DNA of 56,594 nucleotides, taken from Bacteroidota bacterium. GTDB taxonomy: Bacteria > Bacteroidota > Bacteroidia > Bacteroidales > NBLH01. Under the pieces are notes generated by a model. That model saw only the letters and a program-made list of their open reading frames with translations, searched no databases and was not told where the DNA came from. Below are positions 18,255 through 27,223 of the stretch, in pieces (position 1 is the stretch's first letter; each line of letters opens with the position of its first letter). The position numbers and the translations under genes are program-made. The stretch is taken from NCBI GenBank assembly GCA_025361565.1, contig JANYKN010000128.1, positions 1 through 56,594 on the forward strand, written 5' to 3'.

Positions 18255-19427
18255 ATGAACAAAGAAGAAAAACTACTTTTGATTAATGAAATATTTACTC
18301 CTTCATCTCCCATAGAACGTAAAGAGCTTTTTAGTGGTCGTTCTAAAGAAATAGAAGAAATAAGACAGGTAATACTTGAAAAAGGGCAGCATGCTGTAAT
18401 GTATGGTCCAAGAGGTGCGGGTAAAACTTCTTTAGCTAATATGGTTCGTTTTTTATTTGAAGATTTGATGACTATAAAAATTACCTGCACAAGGAATGAT
18501 ACTTTTAAACTGATATGGGAGAGGGCTTTGCGAAAAATACGTTTTATGAATCAATCCAATGAGGTTGGATTCAAGCCCGCTGAAAAAGTTGAAGTAATGC
18601 CAATTAATGTTCCTGATCTAGAATATTTAAATACAACTGAAATTGAAAATATCTTAACTGAATTGAATCAAAGTGTATTATTTATTTTTGATGAATTCGA
18701 CAGTATTAAAAGCCTTGAGGCAAAAAGCCAAATGGCTGATATGATTAAACTTTTATCAGATAATTTGCCTAATATTAGTTTGTTAATTGTTGGAATTGGT
18801 CAAAGTGTTGACAAATTGATTGGCGAGCATCAATCAATTGAACGATGTATCAGGCAAATTGAATTACCATTGATGAATGATTACGAAGCCAGAGATTTGA
18901 TTGATGAAAACCTTCAGATCATTGGAATAAAAATCAAAGACGATATTTTAACCAAAATGATTGAATTATCATCAGGTTTTCCGAATTATTTGCATTTATT
19001 GTGCAAATATGCAGCAATAGAAGCTATTGTATTAAATAATGACACAATCTCTGAATCGCATTTCGATAAAGCGGTGCAAAAAAGTATTGATAATTCAGAT
19101 TATAGTATTAGAAATGCTTACCAAAAGGCAATAAGCAGTACTTCAGGGAAAAATCAGTTTGCCGACGTATTGCTTGCATGTGCCATGGCAATAACAGATG
19201 ATGATAACTCATTTGGATCAATGGAAGTACTTGAACAATACAATCAAATTACAGGAAATGAACATAAACCTGAATCGATTAATTACAATCTAGGCATGCT
19301 TTGTAAAAGAGAAAGAGCAGAAATACTTACTAAGCTTGGTCGACAGAAAAATGCTCGCTATCGTTTCAGAAAACCACTATTAAAGGCATTTGTAAAATTA
19401 AAACAGCACGATATGAAAATTGATTAA
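18255..19427 (+). CDS. AAA/STAND-like ATPase with C-terminal winged-helix region
   Basis: 390 residues from ATG 18255. Walker A is YGPRGAGKTS; Walker B is LFIFDEFDS, about 110 residues later. SLLIVGIG fits sensor 1. ELSSGFPNYLHLLCKYA resembles the helical lid of Orc1/Cdc6-like and STAND NTPases. The C-terminal 80 residues, ending ARYRFRKPLLKAFVKLKQ, look like a winged-helix module such as often follows this ATPase type. It is cytoplasmic, with no signal peptide. The role is unknown: DNA-bound switch and signal-transducing NTPase are both possible. It is divergent from the TPR-CHAT gene, which may indicate shared control but does not prove joint function. Confidence 0.85.
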   Translation: MNKEEKLLLINEIFTPSSPIERKELFSGRSKEIEEIRQVILEKGQHAVMYGPRGAGKTSLANMVRFLFEDLMTIKITCTRNDTFKLIWERALRKIRFMNQSNEVGFKPAEKVEVMPINVPDLEYLNTTEIENILTELNQSVLFIFDEFDSIKSLEAKSQMADMIKLLSDNLPNISLLIVGIGQSVDKLIGEHQSIERCIRQIELPLMNDYEARDLIDENLQIIGIKIKDDILTKMIELSSGFPNYLHLLCKYAAIEAIVLNNDTISESHFDKAVQKSIDNSDYSIRNAYQKAISSTSGKNQFADVLLACAMAITDDDNSFGSMEVLEQYNQITGNEHKPESINYNLGMLCKRERAEILTKLGRQKNARYRFRKPLLKAFVKLKQHDMKID

Positions 19428-19565
19428 TGTAAAAGCTAAGTCAAAATATTTTGCATCCAAATTTTCAATAATACATTATAATCTGTATAAAAAAGAGAAA
19501 ATTCAAAATTTAGATTTTAAATAAAAATTGGTAAATTGCAACTTGTTAACTTAAAAGAAATCATT

Positions 19566-20273
19566 ATGAAAAAACTACTTTCACTGCTAGTTATAGCGTT
19601 GTTTGCCACTTATGCTTGTGGTCCTTCTTTGGAGTCTGAAAATGAAAATTGGACTAAAAATCTTGATGCCATGAACAGTTTAAAAACGGAATATCCTGTT
19701 TATGCAACTTTTATTGACCAGAAAACAGCAGAAGCAAAGAAAATATGGGACGAAGCTTCTTCTATCTCCAACGAAGAGAAAAAACTAGATAAAATGGTAG
19801 CTGCCAATGATTTATTGGAAGACAATACCATTGGAAACCTTCGAAACATGAAAGATAAGATTTCCAGTCTTAAATCAAAGAAAGAAAGCTTATTGGGTAT
19901 GAAAACTCCTAATTATCAAGTAGAACAACGTGCAAAAAATGCTTTTGTAACTGTTGAAAATGCATTAAGAAATGCCGACAAAGTGATTTACCTTACCAAT
20001 GAAGAATATAGAATTGAAGAGGTTCCTGGCAATATTGACAGAGCATGGACATCTTTAAAAGATGCTTATAAAGAAGTTGAAATTATCATTGATAATATTA
20101 ACAAAGAAAACAAATCAGTTGCTGATGAAAAAACTAAAAAAGAACAAGATATTAAAGATGAAACAAAAAAGGCAGAAGAAGCTGTAGCTGATGTAAAATG
20201 TGAATATTGTGGAACTATGAATGCGCATGATTTCAAAAAATGCAAATCTTGCGGTGCTCCCAGAGATAAATAA
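19566..20273 (+). CDS. Putative lipoprotein with coiled coil and C-terminal zinc ribbon
   Basis: ATG 19566 gives MKKLLSLLVIALFATYACG, a lipoprotein-type signal with Cys18; the -3 residue is Thr, a relaxed lipobox. An in-frame start at 19536 would place ten residues before the signal and is unlikely. Residues 20-200 are charged and alpha-helical, with Lys/Glu-rich coiled-coil segments. The last 25 residues hold CEYCGTMNAHDFKKCKSCGA, a CxxC-x11-CxxC zinc ribbon. Such ribbons are usual in cytoplasmic proteins, so their presence on an exported lipoprotein is odd. Function unknown. A terminator follows. Confidence 0.83.
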   Translation: MKKLLSLLVIALFATYACGPSLESENENWTKNLDAMNSLKTEYPVYATFIDQKTAEAKKIWDEASSISNEEKKLDKMVAANDLLEDNTIGNLRNMKDKISSLKSKKESLLGMKTPNYQVEQRAKNAFVTVENALRNADKVIYLTNEEYRIEEVPGNIDRAWTSLKDAYKEVEIIIDNINKENKSVADEKTKKEQDIKDETKKAEEAVADVKCEYCGTMNAHDFKKCKSCGAPRDK

Positions 20274-20292
20274 TTTGAATATTTTCGAATAC

Positions 20293-20336
20293 AATCCTTG
20301 TTGGAACTTATATTCAGCAAGGATTTTTCGTTTTTA
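20293..20336 (+). terminator. Rho-independent terminator
   Basis: AATCCTTGTTG (20293-20303) pairs with CAGCAAGGATT (20315-20325), with one G-T wobble, over an 11-nt loop and followed by TTTCGTTTTT. It ends the zinc-ribbon lipoprotein gene. Confidence 0.8.
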
Positions 20337-20401
20337 AAAGGCAATTTATATAATAGTTTGTATTAAATTTGTAAAAATATCTCATATCTAAAATTAAAAA
20401 T

Positions 20402-21403
20402 ATGCCAAACTTAAGTACTACTTATTTAGGATTAAATCTTAAGAACCCAATTATTGCTGGAAGTTCAGGTTTAACGGATTCGTTAGCAGGAATAATAAAC
20501 CTTGAAAAAGCTGGCGTTGCCGCAGTAGTGTTAAAATCTATTTTTGAAGAAGAAATTGTTGCTGAAATGGATTCAAGTCTTAAGAAAATGGCATCAGAGC
20601 GTTTTATATACCCTGAATCTCTTGAATTTTATGAAAATAATGATGAAGAAAACATTTGTTTAAAGTATCTTGACCTAATCAGAAGTGCTAAATCAAATGT
20701 TAAAATTCCGATTATTGCAAGTATTAATTGTGTTACAGCAGATTATTGGACTTATTTTCCAAAACAAATCGAACTTGCCGGGGCTGATGCACTTGAGCTT
20801 AATATATTTATTTTACCTTCAGACTTTAACCGTGATAGGTCAGCAACAGAAAAGGTATACTTTGATATTATTAAGAAAGTATTGGAACAAATCAATATAC
20901 CGGTATCAGTAAAACTAAGCAGTTATTTTTCAGATTTGGCCCTTACTTTACAAAAAATTGCACAAACTCCGATTGCTGGTTTGGTTTTGTTTAATAAGTT
21001 TTACAATCCAGATTTTGATTTAGATAAACTAGAAGTAACATCGGGCAAAATATTTAGTTCACCTGATGATTATTATATACCGCTAAGATGGATTTCAATT
21101 TTATCCGGCAGAGTCAGTTGCAGTCTAGCAGCATCAACAGGAATTCATGACGGTGAAGCTGCTATCAAGCAAATACTTGCAGGGGCTAATGCTGTGCAAA
21201 TCACTTCTACAATTTACCAGAATGGTCTTGGACAGGTGCAACAAATACTTGAATATATACAATCATGGATGAATAGTAAAGGATTTGAAAACATAGAAGA
21301 TTTCAGGGCTAAAATGAGCCAGAAAGCCAGTGATAATCCTGCTGCCTATGAAAGGGTTCAATTTATGAAATATTTCCGTGGGCACAAACCATTTGAAGGA
21401 TAA
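20402..21403 (+). CDS. Dihydroorotate dehydrogenase-like flavoprotein
   Basis: 333 residues with a TIM-barrel of the DHOD/PreA family: LGLNLKNPIIAGSSGLT at the N-terminus, VVLKSIFEEE with the FMN-contacting Lys, PIIASINC, SVKLSSYFSDL, GLVLFNKFY, and the C-terminal FMN-phosphate region STGIHDGEAAIKQILAGANAVQI. True class 1 enzymes have a catalytic Cys in a loop near residues 130-140; I cannot identify an equivalent with confidence. It is therefore better called DHOD-like than pyrD, and no pyrimidine genes are adjacent. A -7-like box TAAATTTG is at 20364-20371. A strong dyad terminates it. Confidence 0.85.
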   Translation: MPNLSTTYLGLNLKNPIIAGSSGLTDSLAGIINLEKAGVAAVVLKSIFEEEIVAEMDSSLKKMASERFIYPESLEFYENNDEENICLKYLDLIRSAKSNVKIPIIASINCVTADYWTYFPKQIELAGADALELNIFILPSDFNRDRSATEKVYFDIIKKVLEQINIPVSVKLSSYFSDLALTLQKIAQTPIAGLVLFNKFYNPDFDLDKLEVTSGKIFSSPDDYYIPLRWISILSGRVSCSLAASTGIHDGEAAIKQILAGANAVQITSTIYQNGLGQVQQILEYIQSWMNSKGFENIEDFRAKMSQKASDNPAAYERVQFMKYFRGHKPFEG

Positions 21404-21502
21404 CAAACATTTTCATAAACCATATTTGTTAGTTTCCTATTTTGAGAAATAGTTACATTGACTTGTGTAAAAGTTCATGTATATTAAAATAGGTCTATGA
21501 TT

Positions 21503-21541
21503 TTAAATTAGAAATGAACTTTAATTTCATTTCTAATTTAA
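21503..21541. terminator. Perfect 16-bp dyad between convergent genes
   Basis: TTAAATTAGAAATGAA (21503-21518) and TTCATTTCTAATTTAA (21526-21541) form a perfect stem with a 7-nt loop. It lies between the DHOD-like gene (plus) and the sensor gene (minus) and is likely a bidirectional terminator, although no long T-run follows. Confidence 0.7.
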
Positions 21542-21545
21542 AGAA

Positions 21546-23672
21546 TTAAATCATTCTCTGTCTAAGTTTTTTAATATCTTCCTGCATTTTAAGAACTATT
21601 GCTTCTTGTTCAAGTTCTTTGGCTTTAGAATGTGTAAAATCAGTAACAATACAGAATATTTTTGCAAATTTGCCTCCCTCATCATAAAATGGAGTAAATG
21701 TTTCGTAAAACCAGTGTGATTCACTGTTAATCATATAATGATTGGTTTTTCTAAAAATATGTCCAGATAACAAATTGGGAATGAAATTTTGAATATCAAT
21801 TTCTTTTGCTTGTTCCTCCGACATTAAATCATCTAATTTTTTTCCTTTAAGTTCATTAAAACTTAATCCTGTCATTTTTAAAAATCTATCATTTGCTTCA
21901 ATAAATTCTCCATTAATTGAAAGTGAATAAGTTCCAATTGAGTTGTCAACTGCCTGTTCAATATTTTTAAAATCCATTTTGGTTTTATCCATTTCTGAAT
22001 TATGCTCATCATTTACCTTTCTTAAAATGGAAATCTCTGATTTATATTGATTAATTATAGTTTTATTCTGTTCTTTCTCTCTTTCTTCAATTGCTCTATA
22101 CTCGATTATAGATTTTTCCATTTCTTCGATTTGTTTTCGGGATTCTTCTTCTTGTTTGGTTAGTCTTTCGGATTTCTCGTTAGATTCCTGAAGAAGTTTA
22201 GAAGTATGGAGATTAATTTTAGCACTTGAAATAGTGGAGGCAATACTTTCACCAATCTTTTCAACAAACTCTATTTGATAGTTTTCAAAATTATTAAGAG
22301 AGGCTAATTCTACAACCCCGTATACTTGCTGATTAAGTTTTAAAGGTACAATCAGCAAACTTCTTGGATCATCTTTACCCATTCCCGAAGTAATATGGAT
22401 GTAATCTTTAGGTATTTCACTCATAAAGATGGTTTCATTTTCCAAAACACACTGGCCAACCAAAGTCTGTCCTATTTCAATGCGTTTTTCTACATATTTT
22501 CTACGGTCATAAGCATAATAAGCAATTAATTCCAGAAAAGTATCCTGTTTGTTGTCATCGTTAATAATAAAAAGTCCACCAACACTGGCATCAAGGTACC
22601 TTACAAGACGGGTAAGAATTTGATTAGTCAGTTCTTCAAGGCTGTCTTTACTTTCGCGAAGCATTTCACCAAACTCTGCCAAGCCCTGTGATGTCCAACT
22701 TCTCTGGAAATTTTCAATTCTCCTCATCTCTGCATCTTCAGATGCTTTTTTCAGATTGTCCCTCATTAAAAGGAGAGAATTTCCAAGTTCGTCATTTGAA
22801 CCTAAAGGCTCAAATCCACTTTCATAGTTTCCTTTACCGATTTCTTTCGAGAATTGCGAAATTTTCCTTAAACCATTAATCAAATCGTTTAACGCTTTTC
22901 CCATTTCACCAATTTCATCAGACTGCGCTTCTACTTCTTTTTCGGGCAATTCCCCTTTGCTCATATTAATAAGTATTTTTTTGAGCAAGTTAATTGGTCT
23001 TACAAGAGTGTTTGTAACTATAAAAGCGATAATTAAAATGGCAAAAAACAGGATAACTCCAGACCAGATAATCAAATTTTTAAAATTGTTAAAAGAAGCA
23101 GACATATTGGCATTTTCTTTGGCCATCCGGTCATCAAACTTGCTGCTTAAATCACTTAACATTTTAAGAATACGGTCTGTTATTTTCATAACAATTCCAT
23201 TTTCCTCTACATTGGCATCGGCATCCCATCGATTGGTTGTGTTGTCATAATCACTTGCAGAAGCCAATTGATTCATGATTTTTTTATGCTCAATCATTAA
23301 AAGGTCTATGGATTGGAAAATGCTGTCGAGTTTGTTTTGGTCAGCAATTTCCCATTTTTCAGATAGTTGTTTGATGGAATTCTTTAATTGGGGATATTTG
23401 GTTTCTTGTAATTTTATGAGTTGTAATTTATATTCAGTGCTGTCATTTCTTTCAGCCACCCAGTTTTTAATAAGCATTTTAGACTCCGTCATCATAATTG
23501 ATAATTCGTCAACATATTTAGTAGAGGGCTGATATAGTGCATCAATATCCCTACTTATGCTTAGGTTCAATTGTAGTGTTGACCAAGAGAAAACACTTGT
23601 TAGAAACACGAAAATCATTAGTACGCCAAAGCCAATACCAATTTTATTTGCAATAGTAAAGCGAAATTTCAT
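21546..23672 (-). CDS. Membrane sensor: 4HB-like/HAMP/GAF/PAS without output domain
   Basis: 708 residues. TM1 (about 10-32) and TM2 (about 200-222) flank a roughly 165-residue helical extracytoplasmic domain resembling four-helix-bundle sensors. A HAMP domain follows (LVRPINLLKKIL, then DEIGEMGKALNDLI), with a second HAMP-like DELGNSLLLM segment. A GAF domain (about 340-480; VGQCVLENETIFMSEIP, SLLIVPLKLNQQVYGVVELAS) leads to a long Glu/Lys coiled coil, then a PAS domain (about 575-690; INGEFIEANDRFLKMTGLS, YETFTPFYDE). The protein ends with a short coil and has no kinase, cyclase, MCP or DNA-binding domain. It must therefore signal through a partner encoded elsewhere. Confidence 0.9.
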   Translation of the reverse strand: MKFRFTIANKIGIGFGVLMIFVFLTSVFSWSTLQLNLSISRDIDALYQPSTKYVDELSIMMTESKMLIKNWVAERNDSTEYKLQLIKLQETKYPQLKNSIKQLSEKWEIADQNKLDSIFQSIDLLMIEHKKIMNQLASASDYDNTTNRWDADANVEENGIVMKITDRILKMLSDLSSKFDDRMAKENANMSASFNNFKNLIIWSGVILFFAILIIAFIVTNTLVRPINLLKKILINMSKGELPEKEVEAQSDEIGEMGKALNDLINGLRKISQFSKEIGKGNYESGFEPLGSNDELGNSLLLMRDNLKKASEDAEMRRIENFQRSWTSQGLAEFGEMLRESKDSLEELTNQILTRLVRYLDASVGGLFIINDDNKQDTFLELIAYYAYDRRKYVEKRIEIGQTLVGQCVLENETIFMSEIPKDYIHITSGMGKDDPRSLLIVPLKLNQQVYGVVELASLNNFENYQIEFVEKIGESIASTISSAKINLHTSKLLQESNEKSERLTKQEEESRKQIEEMEKSIIEYRAIEEREKEQNKTIINQYKSEISILRKVNDEHNSEMDKTKMDFKNIEQAVDNSIGTYSLSINGEFIEANDRFLKMTGLSFNELKGKKLDDLMSEEQAKEIDIQNFIPNLLSGHIFRKTNHYMINSESHWFYETFTPFYDEGGKFAKIFCIVTDFTHSKAKELEQEAIVLKMQEDIKKLRQRMI

Positions 23673-24043
23673 TATCTAAATAACTATTATTCTATATAAA
23701 TACTTTAAAAGTTAATTAATGTTGAAACCAACTATCAATAAACACATTACATGCATTCTGTGCAAGAATCAAATATATGAATTAATTCTAACTTGTAAAA
23801 ATATATACAACAAATAAGCCAAATTAGGTTAATTGCTAAAATGAATCATTGAAAGTGGCACTAAATTAAATTTCCATTTTCACCAAATTTTAAATGAAAG
23901 TTGCGCCATAAATTATTCAAATACATATAGTTTACTTGAAAAAACAAAAAAGTTACTCTATTGAAAAATATGAATCTTATTCCGGCAAAGATTGTTTTAT
24001 TGTTTTCGCACAGAACACCATGAATAATCGTGTTTTGTTTAAA
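23673..24043. other. Intergenic region between pepD and the GAF/PAS sensor gene
   Basis: 371 bp, AT-rich. CAAATATA at 23770-23777 is a -7 box in minus orientation (TATATTTG), but no -33 element is placed correctly. I see no hairpin terminator for pepD and no small gene. Confidence 0.4.
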
Positions 24044-25501
24044 TTATCTGATCGGAATGGAAGCAAGTGTTTCGGCTAAAAATTTGTAGAATTTACCGAC
24101 ACTTTCAATATGAACTTTTTCATCAGGTGAATGTGGATAACGTATTGTAGGGCCAAATGAAATCATATCAAGGTGAGGATATGTGGCTCCCAAAACCCCA
24201 CATTCCAATCCTGCATGGATAACTTTTACTTCTGGAATTTTGCCGAAATTATGTTGGTACACTTTCTTCATGATATTCAAAATTGGAGAACTGGTATTTG
24301 GTTCCCAACCAGGGGAATTACCATATTGCTCAACCTTGGCACCATATTTTGCAAATATTTCTTTAATTTGTATACAGAGGTCTTTTTTTGCTTGTTCCGA
24401 AGAACTCCTATGAAAAAGAGAAACTGTAATTGTTTCATTATCTGATTTTACGATTGCCAGATTTGATGAAGTCTCGACTACTCCTTCGATATCTCTGCTC
24501 ATTTTTATTACACCATTTGGACAAAGATGAATAGCATTTAACAAATTATCAAAAGTATCAACATCAATAAAACTTTTTGGCATGTCGACCTCAGCTATCG
24601 AAATAGTAAAATTCCGATCATTATTAAGTGTCTTTTTATAATAATTTTCAATTTCCTTACTGAATTTAAAAAAGTTTTCAACTTCATTTTCAGGCAAGGC
24701 AACAACTGCATGAGATTCCCTGGGAATAGCATTCCTTACATTTCCTCCGTTAATACTTGATAGAATGAGTCCAAAGTGCTGATTTGCATTAATTAATAGT
24801 CGATTCATCATTGCATTGGCATTGCCCCTTTTAAGGTTGATATCCAATCCAGAATGTCCACCTTTTAGTCCTTCAATGCTGATTTTAAATGATTTAAATG
24901 ATTTTGGAGCAAGCTCTTCCTTATAATTAAAAATAGCTTTTGTATCTGCTCCCCCTGCACATCCAATGTACAATTCACCTTCGTCTTCAGAATCCAGGTT
25001 TAATAATATTTCACCATGAAGCATTTCTGATTTCAGTCCAAATGCTCCAATCATTCCAACTTCTTCTGCAATAGTGAAGAGCGCTTCTATCGGTCCATGT
25101 TCAATGTCTTTTGATGCCAATAGTGCAAGTATGGCTGCAACCCCTATCCCGTTATCTGCACCAAGTGTAGTTTGATTTGCACTTACCCATTCTCCGTCAA
25201 TATATGCCTCAATGGAATCATTAATAAAATCATGAATTTTGCCAGCCTCTTTTTGAGGCACCATATCAAGATGCGCTTGGAGAATCACTCCTTTGCGATT
25301 TTCCATTCCTTTGGTTGCCGGTTTTTTTAAAATTATATTACCAGTTTGGTCAATCTGTGTTTCAAATTGATTCGTTTTTCCAAAATTTTCTACAAATTCG
25401 ACGACTTTTTTCTCGTATCTCGATGGTCGTGGAATTTGAGTAAGTTGATAGAAATATGACCATAAATCCAAAGGCAATAATTTCTTTATATCTTTATCCA
25501 T
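24044..25501 (-). CDS. pepD: Aminoacyl-histidine (Xaa-His) dipeptidase, M20C
   Basis: 485 residues, the usual length for cytosol non-specific dipeptidase. It hydrolyses dipeptides, including carnosine-like Xaa-His, in the cytoplasm with two metal ions. Metal-ligand blocks are visible: LQAHLDMVPQ (His77, Asp79), TLGADNGIGVAA (the bridging Asp), FTIAEEVGMIGAFGL (Glu-Glu), and NLDSEDEGELYIGCAGG. The His near the C-terminus is in IHAGLECGVLG...RYPHSPDE. A dimerisation lid occupies the centre (GGHSGLDINLKRGNA). The N-terminal LWSYFYQLTQIPRPSRYE is typical of PepD. It is transcribed towards the GAF/PAS sensor gene with a 371-bp gap, so probably as a separate unit. Confidence 0.96.
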   Translation of the reverse strand: MDKDIKKLLPLDLWSYFYQLTQIPRPSRYEKKVVEFVENFGKTNQFETQIDQTGNIILKKPATKGMENRKGVILQAHLDMVPQKEAGKIHDFINDSIEAYIDGEWVSANQTTLGADNGIGVAAILALLASKDIEHGPIEALFTIAEEVGMIGAFGLKSEMLHGEILLNLDSEDEGELYIGCAGGADTKAIFNYKEELAPKSFKSFKISIEGLKGGHSGLDINLKRGNANAMMNRLLINANQHFGLILSSINGGNVRNAIPRESHAVVALPENEVENFFKFSKEIENYYKKTLNNDRNFTISIAEVDMPKSFIDVDTFDNLLNAIHLCPNGVIKMSRDIEGVVETSSNLAIVKSDNETITVSLFHRSSSEQAKKDLCIQIKEIFAKYGAKVEQYGNSPGWEPNTSSPILNIMKKVYQHNFGKIPEVKVIHAGLECGVLGATYPHLDMISFGPTIRYPHSPDEKVHIESVGKFYKFLAETLASIPIR

Positions 25502-25564
25502 TTTATTAGAAACTTAACTGGTTATTGCAATTTGACCGTTAAATGTAGAAAATTTTTTTCTAAA

Positions 25565-25592
25565 CAAAAATATTATACATTAGTCTTTCAAA
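25565..25592 (-). promoter_or_regulatory. Possible pepD promoter
   Basis: In minus orientation TATTTTTG (25572-25565) fits TAnnTTTG, with TTTG (25592-25589) 16 bp upstream, one base short of the usual spacer. The pepD ATG is 63 bp downstream. Confidence 0.38.
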
Positions 25593-25663
25593 ATGGACAA
25601 CTATAGACTATTTAAAAGTATTGGTATTATGTTTGTTTAAGTTTTTCATGCAAATAATTTTTT

Positions 25664-25876
25664 ATGGATATTTCGGAAGAAGAACTGGAAAAAATGTATA
25701 ACTGGATTTTGACATCCATGAAATCGAATACCTGGTATCCAATTAAAACTGATAAAGCATATGATGTGATTATCAGACTTTTCGAGGAAGGATTGATTGA
25801 TTTCTGCGAATTTGATGAAAATGGAACTCATTTTAGAAAAATAGAAACTGGACTTTTAAACAATATAGATTTGTAA
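25664..25876 (+). CDS. Small unknown acidic protein, 70 residues
   Basis: Complete frame from ATG 25664. The product, MDISEEELEKMYNWIL then KTDKAYDVIIRLFEEGLIDF, is predicted to be alpha-helical and acidic, ending FRKIETGLLNNIDL. It has no signal peptide or membrane segment. The amphipathic helices and LFEEGLIDF suggest a small helix-turn-helix or adaptor-like fold, but I do not recognise a family. A -7-like box TATGTTTG lies at 25628-25635. The reading is helped by its position between divergent pepD and the next plus-strand gene, with no competing frame. Confidence 0.62.
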   Translation: MDISEEELEKMYNWILTSMKSNTWYPIKTDKAYDVIIRLFEEGLIDFCEFDENGTHFRKIETGLLNNIDL

Positions 25877-25980
25877 AGAATTGAATTAATTCTGAATATT
25901 TAAAAAATATTATTTTTTATTATCAATTATATTTTTTTTTATCTAAATCGTTAATAATTTTTAAAGTAGATATTTGACAT

Positions 25981-27057
25981 ATGAAAAAGATAGTGCTTTT
26001 ACTTTTACTGGTGAAATTTTTGAATAGTTCATTATATGGTCAGGAGATTATTCCACCAAGTTCAATAAAATGGTACAGCCTAAATGAAGCATTAGAATTG
26101 GCAAAAAAAGAACCGCGCCCAATAATGATAGATGTTTATACAGATTGGTGCAGTTGGTGTACATTTATGATGAAAACGACATTTTCAAATACAGGCATTT
26201 CAAATTATATCAATTCCTATTATTATGCGGTTAGATTTAATGCCGAAACTTTAGATACCGTCGAATACAAAGGTGTGAAATATTTCAATAGACGTGTTGG
26301 CCGGCAGCCGGTGCATGATTTAGCTTCAATTTTACTCGATGGAAAATTTAGCTATCCATCAATAGTATACTTCGACAGAGAAGGCAATAAAACAGTTGTA
26401 CCTGGCTATAAAGAGCCAAAAGACATCGAACCAATTCTAGTTTTCTATGCCGAAAACGTTAACAAGACGGCCTCGCTTGATGAATTTATTCTTAATTATA
26501 TGTATAGCTTTCCATCTGCTTTTGAAAAAGATCATTCAATTTTTAAAATTGATGCCAGTTTAAAGCCAGATACTTTAGGATCTATAAAATGGGTAACTCC
26601 TGAAAAAATTGCTGAACTTCAAAAGAAAAACCCAAAACCAATTCTTATGTATTTTTATACAGATTGGTGTATTAGCTGTAAAGTAATGGATAAGACGACA
26701 TTCGGGAACCGGGATCTAGTATCAAAAATAAATAGCAAGTATTACCCTGTTAAAATCAATGCTGCATCTCAAGATACTATTAGTTTCCTTGGCAAAAAAT
26801 ATGTTGGAAATGGTGTCAATCAGCCCCATCAAATTACACAGACTATTTTGGCAGGTAATTTTTTAATGCCCGCAGTTGTTGTTTTTGATGAAAAGAATGT
26901 ACAGATAAGTAATTTGAATGGTTACTTAGTTAAAAGTCAGCTGATTCCTTTAACGGACTATTTCTACGATAAATCATATAAGAAATTAACATTTCAGGAT
27001 TATTTAAAGACATATACGAATGGGAAAAAGACAAATGAAGAAAAGTTGGTTAACTAG
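25981..27057 (+). CDS. Secreted protein with two tandem thioredoxin-like domains
   Basis: 358 residues with a signal peptide MKKIVLLLLLVKFLNSSLYG, cleaved near residue 20. Two homologous thioredoxin folds follow, each opening with an SIKW-like strand. Domain 1 has YTDWCSWC (Cys57/Cys60) then MMKTTF. Domain 2 has YTDWCISC (Cys230/Cys233) then VMDKTTF. Each has a later cis-Pro-type strand (YPSIVYFD and MPAVVVFD). They match the Thioredoxin_7/DUF255-like group and would act on disulfides in the periplasm. Internal duplication is obvious. The C-terminal Lys-rich tail is not a recognised domain. No terminator was seen before the convergent gene. Confidence 0.9.
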   Translation: MKKIVLLLLLVKFLNSSLYGQEIIPPSSIKWYSLNEALELAKKEPRPIMIDVYTDWCSWCTFMMKTTFSNTGISNYINSYYYAVRFNAETLDTVEYKGVKYFNRRVGRQPVHDLASILLDGKFSYPSIVYFDREGNKTVVPGYKEPKDIEPILVFYAENVNKTASLDEFILNYMYSFPSAFEKDHSIFKIDASLKPDTLGSIKWVTPEKIAELQKKNPKPILMYFYTDWCISCKVMDKTTFGNRDLVSKINSKYYPVKINAASQDTISFLGKKYVGNGVNQPHQITQTILAGNFLMPAVVVFDEKNVQISNLNGYLVKSQLIPLTDYFYDKSYKKLTFQDYLKTYTNGKKTNEEKLVN

Positions 27058-27223
27058 ATTTTCTTCATTTATTTTTGCTTGTTGTTTTTATTGTAATGAT
27101 TGCTGAAAATAGTTGGACTAATTCTCAAAAGGAATTTCTGATTGTTGCAATATTTTCGCGTCTTCCAAATCCACAATTTTTCAAGTTGAAAATTCCGAAA
27201 ATCCACAATTGTAATCTGTATCC

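Noticed and set aside
15117-19427. Anti-phage defence island
   Set aside because: The CHAT protein is exported, the flanking genes are housekeeping, and there are no nucleases, toxins or other defence genes. Kept only as a low-certainty finding.
20402-21403. True pyrD
   Set aside because: I could not place the catalytic Cys/Ser loop, and the sequence fits the broader DHOD-like/PreA group of Bacteroidota. No pyrimidine genes are adjacent.
27167-27210. Direct repeat AAATCCACAATT (27167 and 27199) as an attachment site
   Set aside because: Only 12 bp, in AT-rich DNA, with no integrase or element between the copies.
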